This document shows positions 22,815 to 30,616 of a DNA stretch of 40,574 bases, in pieces (position 1 is the stretch's first letter; every line of letters starts with the position of its first letter). The position numbers and the translations under genes were made by a program. The notes beneath the pieces were generated by a model. It was not told the DNA's origin. It worked only from the letters and a program-made list of their open reading frames with translations, and searched no databases. The DNA comes from Sivonenia sp049582005 (GTDB lineage: Bacteria; Cyanobacteriota; Cyanobacteriia; Gloeobacterales; PMM-0068), in NCBI GenBank assembly GCA_049582005.1, contig JBAUTB010000033.1, positions 1 through 40,574 on the forward strand, given 5' to 3'.

Positions 22815-22918
22815 GGTCATCCTTAGTTTGTTTTAAGACCCATTGGATTCAATGAACACTACCTATAGCGTTGAAAACAAGCCTACGCTATACTCAGTGC
22901 CAAATTGGGGATAATTCT

Positions 22919-23824
22919 ATGACCCGTCGTGTTCTCGCAACGTTACTGTTAACGGCCTATGCTTCTGGATATTCCGCACCAATAGTCTTGGCACAAGACT
23001 ATACGTTCGAGCGTCCCAGCAGCTCAACACCCGCACCAAGCCAAACTCCTAGCCAATCACCTCCTGCAAATTCCAGTCCGACACCGCCCTTAGGCCCTGC
23101 GCCCAACAGCGCGCCCAATCCAGCATCAAATCAGGCAACGAAACCCACCCCTAGCCCTGCGTCACCCCAAGTATTACCTCCTCCACCAAATCTTAATATT
23201 CCGACAGCCCAACAAGCTCCTCACCAAAAACAGCCTCTCTCTCAGCCCCAAACTCCTGTCTTGGCCGCTGAACCAGGGTACTTGCCCATAGGGGCGACCC
23301 TACCTGTTGCCGTATCGACAGAAACGGCATTTAACCCCCAGCAAACGCTGCCTGTCCTCCTTCAAGTCACAGAGAACGTGGTGGACCAAAATGGCCGGGT
23401 TGTTATTCCTCGGGGAAGTAAAGTAGAAGGAAACTTTGTACCTGTTTTTCGGACGACTGAAACCCGGGAGCGCTCCAGCTATAAAGTCAACCAACAATCG
23501 GTGCTGGTAGGAAATCAATTTGAGGCCAAAACCCTCATCCTTGGAGGGCAAAGCTATACTCTGCTTGGCAAAACAGCGTACGTCCCTACCACTACGGATC
23601 CTAAGGTGGCAGGGGAAGACCCCGCCCTCAAAGGAGCAGCCTACGGCTTTGCTGGAGGAGTCGCGCTAGCCATCGTCACCGGTGGTTTGGCTGCACCTGC
23701 AGTTTTGGCAGGTACAGGCACAGGGGCGGCCGTAGGCTATGCCAAACAAAAGGAAGCGGTAGTCAAGCTTGCTCCCGATAACCCCTTAACCATAACCCTG
23801 GATAGCGCCCTGAAGACGTACTAA
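22919..23824 (+). CDS. Exported proline-rich protein, paralogue of the 20417 gene
   Basis: A 301-residue protein from the ATG at 22919 (GGGGA 7 nt upstream); an in-frame TTG at 22871 would bury the signal peptide MTRRVLATLLLTAYASGYSA then PIVLAQ. Residues 25-120 are a disordered Pro/Ser/Asn/Gln linker (PSSSTPAPSQTPSQSPPANS). The C-terminal part has LPIGATLPVAVSTETAFNPQ, the conserved GRVVIPRGSKVEGNFVPVFR, LILGGQSYTLLG, a glycine/alanine-rich hydrophobic stretch (AAYGFAGGVALAIVTGGLAA) and the end DNPLTITLDSAL. The same order is seen in the 20417 gene, so the two are paralogues. Envelope location is likely. The fold recalls TrbI/VirB10-like beta domains, but I would not assign that. It ends 3 bp before the convergent nadK stop. 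Confidence 0.75.
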   Translation: MTRRVLATLLLTAYASGYSAPIVLAQDYTFERPSSSTPAPSQTPSQSPPANSSPTPPLGPAPNSAPNPASNQATKPTPSPASPQVLPPPPNLNIPTAQQAPHQKQPLSQPQTPVLAAEPGYLPIGATLPVAVSTETAFNPQQTLPVLLQVTENVVDQNGRVVIPRGSKVEGNFVPVFRTTETRERSSYKVNQQSVLVGNQFEAKTLILGGQSYTLLGKTAYVPTTTDPKVAGEDPALKGAAYGFAGGVALAIVTGGLAAPAVLAGTGTGAAVGYAKQKEAVVKLAPDNPLTITLDSALKTY

Positions 23825-23827
23825 GGT

Positions 23828-24754
23828 CTAACGTCGACGAGGACGACCACTACCCCAGCGCAGTTTCTCCCGTAGCGTCGCGAAGTAGGAGTAATCCTTT
23901 TCCAGAATGAGAAACTGGGCAGGTTTAGGCGCTTGTTCTACCGATACCCACTCGTCTTTTCCTACCGGAGCCATCAGAATGCCATCGGCCCAAAGCTTTA
24001 CTTCGTGGTCATGGCTATCGCAGACCCGCACCTCAATATGGTGGCTGGCTGGAAGCACAATCGGTCTACTCGATAGAGAGAGCGGACAAATCGGAGTGAT
24101 CGCCACCGCGCCAAGATCCGGGGAGAGAATCGGGCCATTAGCAGAGAGCGTATAGGAAGTAGACCCTGTGGGCGTGCTGATAATGAGGCCATCCCCATGG
24201 TATTGGTCGATGACTTCTCCATCGATGGACAATTCCAAAACCACTGTCGGCAAACGGTCCTCCATAGAGGGTTTTAGAATCATCTCATTCAGGCAATAAA
24301 ATGGCCCTGCCACTTCTGCCGGCGGTTGATTATCCTTAAAGCAGCTAGCGCGGAGCATACTGCGCTCATACAGATAATAGTCTCCTGCCTGCAAACGTTG
24401 AATCAGTCCACCACGTTTGAGGACATCGGGAGACTGGGTCAGGAAGCCTAAGTTGCCACCAATATTGATAGCTAAAATTGGGACTCCTAGAGGGGCCAGA
24501 TGGCGAGCGGCTGTCAAGGTAGATCCATCGCCCCCTAGCACTACAGCCAAATCGATGGAAGCGGTGCCAAATTCTTGTTGAAACTCTGGATAGGGGTTAA
24601 TCCCTGGACCGCTGGGGCTACAGAGGACTTTACAGCCCAATTTCTCGAGGGCCTGCACTAACTTGTGAGCGGCCTTTTCACTGGAAGATTCAGCTTCTTT
24701 GTAGGCGACACTGACCCTGCGCAATTCTAAGGAACCACACTGTACATTGGCCAT
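23828..24754 (-). CDS. nadK: NAD kinase
   Basis: A 308-residue NAD kinase that phosphorylates NAD to NADP. Motifs are GGDGST (74-79), ILAINIGGNLGFLTQSPDVL, NEMILKPSMEDR, the HGDGLIISTPTGSTSYTLSA signature and PICPLSLSSRPIVLP. The ATG at 24754 gives the usual family length of about 305; the frame remains open to a TTG at 24835 with no good ribosome-binding site, so a longer form cannot be excluded. The last residues are basic (RWGSGRPRRR). Cyanobacteria usually carry two NAD kinases; which paralogue this is cannot be decided here. Confidence 0.92.
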   Translation of the reverse strand: MANVQCGSLELRRVSVAYKEAESSSEKAAHKLVQALEKLGCKVLCSPSGPGINPYPEFQQEFGTASIDLAVVLGGDGSTLTAARHLAPLGVPILAINIGGNLGFLTQSPDVLKRGGLIQRLQAGDYYLYERSMLRASCFKDNQPPAEVAGPFYCLNEMILKPSMEDRLPTVVLELSIDGEVIDQYHGDGLIISTPTGSTSYTLSANGPILSPDLGAVAITPICPLSLSSRPIVLPASHHIEVRVCDSHDHEVKLWADGILMAPVGKDEWVSVEQAPKPAQFLILEKDYSYFATLREKLRWGSGRPRRR

Positions 24755-24943
24755 GTTTAGGGAAGTCGGCAGACGACAAGTTCCGACCTCTGAAGGCTCA
24801 TTGGCCAACCCGTGCACATCCCGATCCGTATCCAAGGCTCCCCCTGCTTGATAAACACTATCGCTACTGCCACTACAGCATAGGTGCGAAAAGGCTTATC
24901 AAAATCACACGGATTCTTTAAGTGTAAAGAAATATTTCCAGTC

Positions 24944-24959
24944 TGACGCTAAAGCGTCA
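24944..24959. promoter_or_regulatory. Palindrome upstream of the RHH gene, possible operator
   Basis: TGACGCTAAAGCGTCA has 7-bp perfect arms. It lies 54 bp before the RHH protein start and 12 bp before a TTGTTA hexamer. Ribbon-helix-helix proteins bind short palindromes, so it may be an autoregulatory operator. Only position and symmetry support this. Confidence 0.4.
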
Positions 24960-25012
24960 CGAGGGGTATTCTTGTTACAACCTAGGGTAAACAGTAAGGC
25001 ATATTTAAGCGT

Positions 25013-25327
25013 ATGGCAGACAATCACGAAAGCAAGCAAAAAGTTACTCTGTATCTTCCTCAGGAGCTACATCGAAAACTCAAAATCCGCTCTGCAGTGG
25101 ATGACCTGCCCATGTCTGCCTTGGCTGAAGAAGCCCTGTTATTTTACCTGCAGCATCCTGACGTCGTGGAGAACAAGATGGGCATGGCCCATCAAATCTA
25201 CTCCTGCCCTCAGTGCGATACCTCTTTAATCCTCCGTGACCATGAGCTGCGAACGCTACCGCGTCCTCAGCAGGTGCAAGAGGAAGCCCTGGAAACAGAG
25301 CAGAAAGAACAGCTCGTAACGTGTTAA
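25013..25327 (+). CDS. Small RHH-type protein with CxxC motif
   Basis: A 104-residue protein. The N-terminal half is a ribbon-helix-helix-like unit: QKVTLYLPQELHRKLKIRSA (beta strand and helix 1), then DLPMSALAEEALLFYLQHPD (turn and helix 2). The second half has YSCPQCDTSLILRD with a CxxC pair, which could be half a zinc ribbon, and an acidic glutamine-rich C-terminus ending VTC. RHH proteins are DNA-binding repressors or antitoxin-like regulators; no toxin partner is adjacent. The gene directly precedes ycf46 with a gap of about 50 bp and is probably co-transcribed with it. It may regulate the operon or act as a partner of the AAA protein. Confidence 0.75.
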   Translation: MADNHESKQKVTLYLPQELHRKLKIRSAVDDLPMSALAEEALLFYLQHPDVVENKMGMAHQIYSCPQCDTSLILRDHELRTLPRPQQVQEEALETEQKEQLVTC

Positions 25328-25379
25328 TTGGTGTGTAGAGGTCCTTGTTAGTTCCTTAGTCCTATGGGTGATTGGTGAT

Positions 25380-26885
25380 ATGCACGAACTTGAGGTTCTA
25401 ATAGAAGCACAATATCCTCTGGTTTACCTGGTTTCTTTCGAAGAGGAACGAGCGGAGGAAATTCTTGCCAGCATCGCGCAGAAGTCCAATCGGCGACTTT
25501 TTATCTGGACCATAACCCACGGAATCGTGGAATATGGTAAGCCCCGCACTCTGACCCAGCACAACACGGTATCTCCCCAGGCTGCTATTGAGTGGGCCGT
25601 CCGGCAGAAAGATGCTGCCATCCTCATTTTCAAAGATTTACATGCCTTTATCGAGAATCCCGAAGTCACCCGTTGGCTCCGAGATGCTGTAGCAGGGTTC
25701 AAAGCGCTCCAAAAGACTTTAGTTTTGTTGTCTCCCGTCCAGACTATTCCCGTTGAACTAGAAAAAGATGTGGTGGTAGTGGAATATCCGCTCCCCAACA
25801 TGCAGCAAATTGATGAAGTTCTCGACGTACATCTTAAGAAAAATGGCCGCGGTCGTCGTCTGACCACAGAGAATCGGGAAAAACTTCTCAAGGCAGCCCT
25901 CGGCCTGACCCGTGATGAAGCGGACAAAGTTTACCGTAAAGCCGAAGTCATGTCTGGTCAGCTTACGGAGGGTGAAGTCGATATCGTCCTGTCTGAGAAA
26001 AAGCAGATTATCCGGCGCAACGGTATCCTGGAATATCTGGAAGTGGAAGATACTCTAGACTCTGTGGGTGGACTGGAAGAGTTAAAGCGCTGGCTGACCC
26101 AGAGAGCGGATGCTTTTACAGAACGGGCCAGACAGTATGGCCTCCCCCAGCCTAAAGGAATGCTCATCTTGGGTGTGCCTGGCTGTGGTAAGTCTCTGAT
26201 TGCCAAGACTACCGCCCGTCTCTGGGGATTACCCCTGTTGCGTTTAGATATTGGCCGAGTCTACGACGGTTCTATGGTAGGCCGTTCTGAGGCCAACCTG
26301 CGCAATGCGCTCAGGGTTGCTGAATCCGTTTCTCCGGCTGTCCTATTTATTGATGAAGTAGACAAAGCGTTCGCGGGTGCCGGTGGTTCTGCTGATTCCG
26401 ATGGGGGCACCTCTTCAAGAATTTTTGGAAGTTTCCTCACCTGGATGCAAGAAAAGACTTCCCCCGTATTTGTGATTGCGACAGCAAACGGCATTGATCG
26501 CTTACCTTCTGAATTTCTACGCAAGGGCCGCTTCGACGAAATTTTCTTTGTCGACCTACCCAATTTCGAAGAACGTAAAGAAATCTTCCGTATCCATCTT
26601 TCTAAGCGCCGTAAAGATATTGCCCGCTTTGATATGGACCAATTTATCTCAACCTGTGACGGATTCTCTGGGGCAGAAATCGAGCAGGGAATCGTTGCAG
26701 CGATGTATGAAGCATTCGCACAGGGTCGTGAGTTCAATCAACTCGATATACTGGCTGCCCTGAAGTCCACCCAGCCTCTTTCTCGCACCCATCATGAACA
26801 GGTGAATAGCCTGCGCGAATGGGCACGGCAAAGAGCTCGTCCCGCCGCTTCTTCGGTAGCGGAATATCAACGCATGGAGTTTTAG
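25380..26885 (+). CDS. ycf46: AAA+ ATPase Ycf46
   Basis: A 501-residue AAA+ protein of the Ycf46 family, conserved in cyanobacteria and encoded in red-lineage plastid genomes. MHELEVLIEAQYPLVYLVSF opens the N-terminal domain (start ATG 25380, preferred over GTG 25368 because it matches the family start). The ATPase module has Walker A GVPGCGKS (about 265-272), Walker B VLFIDEVDKAF (about 321-331), sensor 1 VIATANGI, the arginine finger LRKGRFDEIFFV and a small lid domain. The N-terminal part carries a degenerate P-loop-like fold (LVSFEEERAEEILASI). Function is poorly known; roles in carbon-dioxide uptake and photosynthetic regulation have been proposed. The co-directional order RHH gene / ycf46 / ycf35 suggests a functional unit. 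Confidence 0.92.
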   Translation: MHELEVLIEAQYPLVYLVSFEEERAEEILASIAQKSNRRLFIWTITHGIVEYGKPRTLTQHNTVSPQAAIEWAVRQKDAAILIFKDLHAFIENPEVTRWLRDAVAGFKALQKTLVLLSPVQTIPVELEKDVVVVEYPLPNMQQIDEVLDVHLKKNGRGRRLTTENREKLLKAALGLTRDEADKVYRKAEVMSGQLTEGEVDIVLSEKKQIIRRNGILEYLEVEDTLDSVGGLEELKRWLTQRADAFTERARQYGLPQPKGMLILGVPGCGKSLIAKTTARLWGLPLLRLDIGRVYDGSMVGRSEANLRNALRVAESVSPAVLFIDEVDKAFAGAGGSADSDGGTSSRIFGSFLTWMQEKTSPVFVIATANGIDRLPSEFLRKGRFDEIFFVDLPNFEERKEIFRIHLSKRRKDIARFDMDQFISTCDGFSGAEIEQGIVAAMYEAFAQGREFNQLDILAALKSTQPLSRTHHEQVNSLREWARQRARPAASSVAEYQRMEF

Positions 26886-27028
26886 CCATGTTCTATCCCA
26901 CAGCTAACCCAGAGGAGGTGGTTCCGCAGCGCTAAGGTTGTTTCATCCGCAACCTAAGTCTTTCTACAATCTCTGGGAATTTATAACCAAAACCAAGACT
27001 ATTTTTGTACTCTTCAGGAGGAAGTTCC

Positions 27029-27400
27029 ATGTCTCACTTCAGCACACTCCGTACCAAGATCACCGACGCCGAAATTCTTAAGTCATCTCTGCGTGACCTA
27101 GGCGTTAGCGTCAAGACCCAAGCTGATGTTCGTGGTTATAATGGCCAGCGCGTCCGTGCTGACATTGTAGCTGTTCTCGAAGGCGAGTATGACCTCGGTT
27201 GGTCTCGCAATACTGATGGTTCCTTTGATCTGATTGCTGATCTTTGGGGCGTTGCTAAAAAGCACAACCAGACCGAGCTGATCAATTCGATTAACCAGCG
27301 CTATGCAGTTACCAAGACCCTCGCGGAAGTAAAGCGCACGGGGCATACTGTAGTTGCACAGTCCGTTGGTACCGATGGGCGTGTCACAGTTCAAAAATAG
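27029..27400 (+). CDS. ycf35: Ycf35 (DUF1257 protein)
   Basis: A 123-residue protein of the Ycf35/DUF1257 family. MSHFSTLRTKITDAEILKSS is the classical family start and is preceded by AGGAGG, which settles ATG 27029 against an upstream in-frame codon at 27005. The rest, VRGYNGQRVRADIVAVLEGE YDLGW and the LIADLWGVAKKHNQ segment, is highly conserved in cyanobacteria and plastids. No catalytic motif is known. It lies 143 bp after ycf46, with a short hairpin-prone leader, and is followed by a perfect terminator. Codon use suggests strong expression. Confidence 0.92.
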   Translation: MSHFSTLRTKITDAEILKSSLRDLGVSVKTQADVRGYNGQRVRADIVAVLEGEYDLGWSRNTDGSFDLIADLWGVAKKHNQTELINSINQRYAVTKTLAEVKRTGHTVVAQSVGTDGRVTVQK

Positions 27401-27460
27401 GCACAGGAAATGTTTCTAGGCACGCAAGGCGTGTCCCTAAATGCACTTCCCTTAGGCTGC

Positions 27461-27494
27461 AAAAAGTGGGTTACTTAAGTAACCCACTTTTTTT
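27461..27494 (+). terminator. Perfect hairpin terminator after ycf35
   Basis: AAAAAGTGGGTTACTT at 27461-27476 is followed directly by its exact complement at 27477-27492, and a run of seven T residues ends at 27494. It works in both directions but serves the RHH-ycf46-ycf35 unit. Confidence 0.9.
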
Positions 27495-27499
27495 GATAC

Positions 27500-27890
27500 T
27501 TTGTGCGAAAATATCTAACGGCTCATGACATCCCCTTCCCTTCGCTTACCGAGGGATCGATGGGGATTACTCCGGCCCCCAGACCAACCCCATAGACAGG
27601 AACGGCGAGGGAGAATTTCAGCAGCAGCGGTAGGCCAACTGTTGTGCCAACGCAGCCAGGCTAGTGCCCGTACATTTCTACCTGCTCTACCCATTAGTCT
27701 ATAAAGCTCCCCGACCAGCACAGGTGGTTATAACCTATCGGCGTTTCTAAGCAACCGTTTAGAAACAAGCCTTCTCAAAGGCTCTCAAGATTCTGCCAAA
27801 TCTCAAATTTACCGGATAAGGAGCTTTGAGATTTCAAGGTTGGCCCTTAGATTCGGCGGGAGACAAGGAGAACACCTATAACGATAGGAG
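27500..27890. other. Hairpin-rich non-coding stretch
   Basis: About 400 bp with no convincing ORF; all three plus frames and the minus strand hold only short, compositionally odd frames. Inverted repeats are dense: GTTTCTAA/TTAGAAAC (27743-27750, 27759-27766), GCCTT/AAGGC (near 27769-27782), AAATCTCAAA/TTTGAGATTT (27798-27807, 27825-27834) and CCTAT/ATAGG (27876-27889). It could be a structured RNA or the remnant end of an IS200/IS605-type element with its subterminal hairpins. I cannot decide between them. Confidence 0.45.
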
Positions 27891-27898
27891 AAAAACCT

Positions 27899-28117
27899 AT
27901 GGGCTACCAAGAATGCTTTATTTTTCCGAGGCACAGCCCGTTTTCCGTTGCAATTAATCCTGTTCCGGAGCGATCCCCAGTTACAATTAATCCTGGCCCG
28001 CCATACCCTTTATTGTTGTGTTGGTCGGAGCCTCTACTATTGCAGACTGTTACAGCTACTAGGGGGGGACAATCAGGCCGCGCCGTTTCCATAGATTCGC
28101 AGGGAGTAAGCCTATGA
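27899..28117 (+). CDS. Possible 72-residue ORF coupled to the 28114 gene
   Basis: The ATG at 27899 has AGGAG 8 nt upstream, and the stop overlaps the next ATG by 4 nt, which is operon-like. The sequence (MGYQECFIFPRHSPFSVAIN, then PVPERSPVTINPGPPYPLLL) has no signal peptide, no recognisable fold and a proline-rich composition. A 13-bp direct repeat (ACAATTAATCCTG-like) lies inside. It may be a leader ORF or chance. Confidence 0.3.
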   Translation: MGYQECFIFPRHSPFSVAINPVPERSPVTINPGPPYPLLLCWSEPLLLQTVTATRGGQSGRAVSIDSQGVSL

Positions 28118-28707
28118 AACGTACCATACTATTGAGTGTTGTGTTTCTGACAATTTTGAGGCCTTTCACTCCCGCTCAGGCCGAAACGATCAGGGTCGAA
28201 CTAGCTAAGGCGGCTTTGATCTCTTTTCCGCTTTTCCAGCCAGAGCGGGCTGACTGGGTTCGCCTTGAAATTGACGGTAACCGCGTGAAGTTGATGCATA
28301 CAACGCAGGTGCTGGACTGGTTCTTCGGTGTCTACAATTGGTACGACCACCCGCCTAAGCGCGTCGTTTTCGTGCCAGAAGGGTGCGTGGATAAATTCGG
28401 CAAGCTTGATCAGAAATTGCTTGCATTGCAGCAGGAGTTGAAGCAAGGTCTCATCAAAGAGCCGGAGTACGAAGCAAAAAAAAAGGAGTTGGTCGAGCAG
28501 GTTTTAGGTAGCCCCGAAACGCCGACCTGCAGTCTGACTGGAGTGGACACGATAACCCTGTCGCCGGAAGTTGATATCCGCAAGGGAATCTGGACTGTTG
28601 ATTACGTCGAAAGTAACCTGAACAAAAGTGTCAGTTTCAAAGTGCCGAGCAAAGAGGATCAACCGCCTGCGTCTTCCCTGGAAAAGCGACAAAACCGGAA
28701 GCGCTAG
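28114..28707 (+). CDS. Secreted protein of unknown function
   Basis: A 197-residue protein with a signal peptide: MKRTILLSVVFLTILRPFTP then AQA, cleavage before ETIRV. The mature part has two charged stretches: DWVRLEIDGNRVKLMHTTQV, and a helical heptad-like segment KLDQKLLALQQELKQGLIKE around residues 95-130 that could form a short coiled coil. FFGVYNWYDHPPKRVVFVPE is aromatic-rich. Two cysteines (about residues 88 and 138) could pair. The end is basic (EKRQNRKR). No family is recognised. It lies alone in the accessory region, with a possible coupled ORF immediately upstream. Envelope or extracellular location is likely; function unknown. Confidence 0.7.
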   Translation: MKRTILLSVVFLTILRPFTPAQAETIRVELAKAALISFPLFQPERADWVRLEIDGNRVKLMHTTQVLDWFFGVYNWYDHPPKRVVFVPEGCVDKFGKLDQKLLALQQELKQGLIKEPEYEAKKKELVEQVLGSPETPTCSLTGVDTITLSPEVDIRKGIWTVDYVESNLNKSVSFKVPSKEDQPPASSLEKRQNRKR

Positions 28708-28742
28708 AGCGTAAAAGGTTCACAGGATGGAGCGTGTAGGCT

Positions 28743-28857
28743 CTAGTCAAACTGCTGTAACAGCCAGCGATGCACGGCTCCCATCATCTTCAGCTTGACT
28801 ACGCCGCAAGGCTTCTTGGCATGATTCAGATGAGGGTAACACTTTTGGGAAAACCTA
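28743..28857 (-). pseudogene. Short coding relic, possibly from a transposase
   Basis: A minus-strand frame without a start codon reads FSQKCYPHLNHAKKPCGVVK then LKMMGAVHRWLLQQFD and a stop. It looks like the C-terminus of a real protein, with an upstream in-frame stop at once before it. No full gene is present in the gap 28708-28988. I cannot name the family with confidence. Confidence 0.35.
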
Positions 28858-28988
28858 AAAGGCTAGAACCCTCGATAGCTATGGTAAAAACACCTTAGCC
28901 CCTTGGCCAAACGTGTTCCCCTTCAACCTGCTGCCCTGACCCTTGCCCCATCTAAGGGCTTGTAAAGACTACCCAAGCGCCCTAATCC

Positions 28989-29648
28989 CTAAATATGTCC
29001 ACTTTCAATGCCCCAACGGGTTAACTCCGAACGATTCGTGAGTGTGGTTTTTTGGAGCATATTACTTACATGGCTTTCTACAGTCCGTTGAGAGATGCCC
29101 AATTCTTTTGAGATCTCTTTGTTAGAAAGGCCACGAGCCACATAACGGAGTACTTTACCTTCCGTTGTCGTAAGTGCTACATCACATTGAATAGCGAGGG
29201 CAGGTTTGCCTAAATTTCGCCATCCGGCTTGTCCACTTTGGTCCCTGCCTGAGGTTTGCGCATGTTCTGAACGGCGTAGTAAAGCTTCGGTCAAGGCCAC
29301 CAATTCATCGGGGTCAAATGGTTTTACCAGATAGGCATCTCCTCCTTCCTTAAGTCCTCGAATCCGGTCATTGACCTCTGCTTTTGCGGAGAGGAAGATA
29401 ACAGGAAGGACTTCATGACCAGGCATTGCTCGCAGTGCATGCACAAATTCATACCCATCCATGTGGGGCATCATCACGTCACAAACAATTAAGTCTGGGG
29501 GGCGCGACTCCCTCGTAAGTCGAGCTAGGACTTCAATCCCTTGCTTTCCATTGGCCGCTCGGCTTATTTGATAACCACGCTCTTCCAGAAAGTTGCCCAT
29601 CAGGAGAAGGAACCGGGTGTCATCATCTATAAGCAGAAGGTGTTTCAT
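28989..29648 (-). CDS. NarL/FixJ-family response regulator
   Basis: A 219-residue two-component response regulator. The receiver domain (1-125) has the acidic pocket DDD at 8-10, the phosphoacceptor D57 in LIVCDVMMPHMDG, a Ser in LSAKAEV and the conserved Lys in YLVKPFDPDEL. After a linker of about 20 residues comes a LuxR/GerE helix-turn-helix (about 152-215): EGKVLRYVARGLSNKEISKE and RTVESHVSNMLQKT. It should bind DNA when phosphorylated. The start is ATG 29648. No histidine kinase gene is adjacent, so it is an orphan. The next gene upstream is a divergent lipoprotein at 29984. DNA target unknown. Confidence 0.9.
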   Translation of the reverse strand: MKHLLLIDDDTRFLLLMGNFLEERGYQISRAANGKQGIEVLARLTRESRPPDLIVCDVMMPHMDGYEFVHALRAMPGHEVLPVIFLSAKAEVNDRIRGLKEGGDAYLVKPFDPDELVALTEALLRRSEHAQTSGRDQSGQAGWRNLGKPALAIQCDVALTTTEGKVLRYVARGLSNKEISKELGISQRTVESHVSNMLQKTTLTNRSELTRWGIESGHI

Positions 29649-29983
29649 ATACTTGCCAACATCGCTTATTCGGCTACACGTGGTGCAAGTGTTGTTGAAA
29701 ATTAATTAAGTAAGATTACCTAAATACCAAAGTGTTGGCATGCGTGATTCCACAGGGAAGCTAGAAATCGCATATCAAAATCTCTCAAAGATGGGGTCTT
29801 GCGCGCTTCGCACCCAATATTTATGCCCATCCTTGGACTCTTGGGGAAAAAAGTAGATTCTATGATTGAGGACACATACCCACTAATGAGTAAACTTGAA
29901 CTTATCTCGGTCATGCCCCTACTACATCAGCACTACCATGATGCTAGTCTCTATACCTTTAAAGGTGAAGGGGAGTGCTTTTA
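29649..29983. other. Intergenic region between response regulator and lipoprotein
   Basis: It must hold divergent promoters. A plus-strand frame from ATG 29862 codes 40 residues (MIEDTYPLMSKLELISVMPL and onward) and its TAA overlaps the lipoprotein ATG (TAATG), so coupling is possible. The frame has no signature and no clear ribosome-binding site. I see nothing else. Confidence 0.35.
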
Positions 29984-30463
29984 ATGAGAACGCAGCGTCT
30001 TTATTTTGGATTATTGGGTTGTGTTTTTGCCCTGGTGCTATCTGGTTGCGTTAAGTCGTCGCAAGGACGAAATAACAACCATTTCACGATTAAGGCAGTA
30101 ATTAATTATTCCGTAGCACCATGGGATGGTTCGGCGTATGAGTTATTAATACCCTTGAAGAAAGTTCACCAGGCTCCCAACCCATTCATCAGGATAAATA
30201 TTTGGGGAAACCCTGAATTTCAGCAGCCTGAAACGCTGAATTTTTCAGGTAAGAATAATTCTATGGAAACTGGACATGCGATTTTTCAGCCTATCCTGAA
30301 TGATTCCTTGCCTGAAATTTTAACTGGCACCGTTTACTTTGCAACTTTGAAGCAAGGAGTGCCAGTGTCAGGAACCTTCAATTTATCAACCTCGGATGGC
30401 AAAACATTTAAAGGGCAATTCCAGGCCGCGTGGGGAAATAAGAAACCTCCTTATATCAGGTGA
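29984..30463 (+). CDS. Putative lipoprotein of unknown function
   Basis: A 159-residue protein from the ATG at 29984 (GGGGAG upstream). The N-terminus is a lipoprotein signal: MRTQRLYFGLLGCVFALVLS followed by the lipobox LSGC, with the lipidated cysteine near residue 22. The mature chain is soluble and beta-rich: HFTIKAVINYSVAPWDGSAY, VYFATLKQGVPVSGTFNLST and SDGKTFKGQFQAAWGNKKPP. SGTFNLSTSDGKTFKGQFQA suggests a lipocalin-like or immunoglobulin-like sheet, but no family is recognised. It is exported and membrane anchored. It stands alone between a response regulator and an aldo/keto reductase. Function unknown. Confidence 0.7.
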   Translation: MRTQRLYFGLLGCVFALVLSGCVKSSQGRNNNHFTIKAVINYSVAPWDGSAYELLIPLKKVHQAPNPFIRINIWGNPEFQQPETLNFSGKNNSMETGHAIFQPILNDSLPEILTGTVYFATLKQGVPVSGTFNLSTSDGKTFKGQFQAAWGNKKPPYIR

Positions 30464-30539
30464 CAGTTATCCCATTAAACGAGGCATAGGGCGAGTCGAT
30501 TAGGTTGGAGATTAAGCACTTTCAGTTTTTTCTAGTCTG

Positions 30540-30551
30540 TCGAACGGACGT
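30540..30551 (+). repeat. 12-mer shared with the IS5-type element end at 40394
   Basis: TCGAACGGACGT here reappears inverted as ACGTCCGTTCGA at 40394-40405, next to the IS5-type transposase remnant. Flanking bases are also partly alike (TCTAGTC before it here, TCTTAGTC there). It may be a solo end of the same element type. Confidence 0.35.
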
Positions 30552-30616
30552 ATTCTTAGAGTCTGGTAACCCCTTAACATCTTTAGGAGCATCAATGCCA
30601 ATGAGAATGTTCTGGA

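Noticed and set aside
27515..27721. 68-codon minus-strand frame as a gene
   Set aside because: Arg/Trp-rich composition, no ribosome-binding site and no signature; all three frames there stay open for similar lengths because the DNA is G/C-rich.
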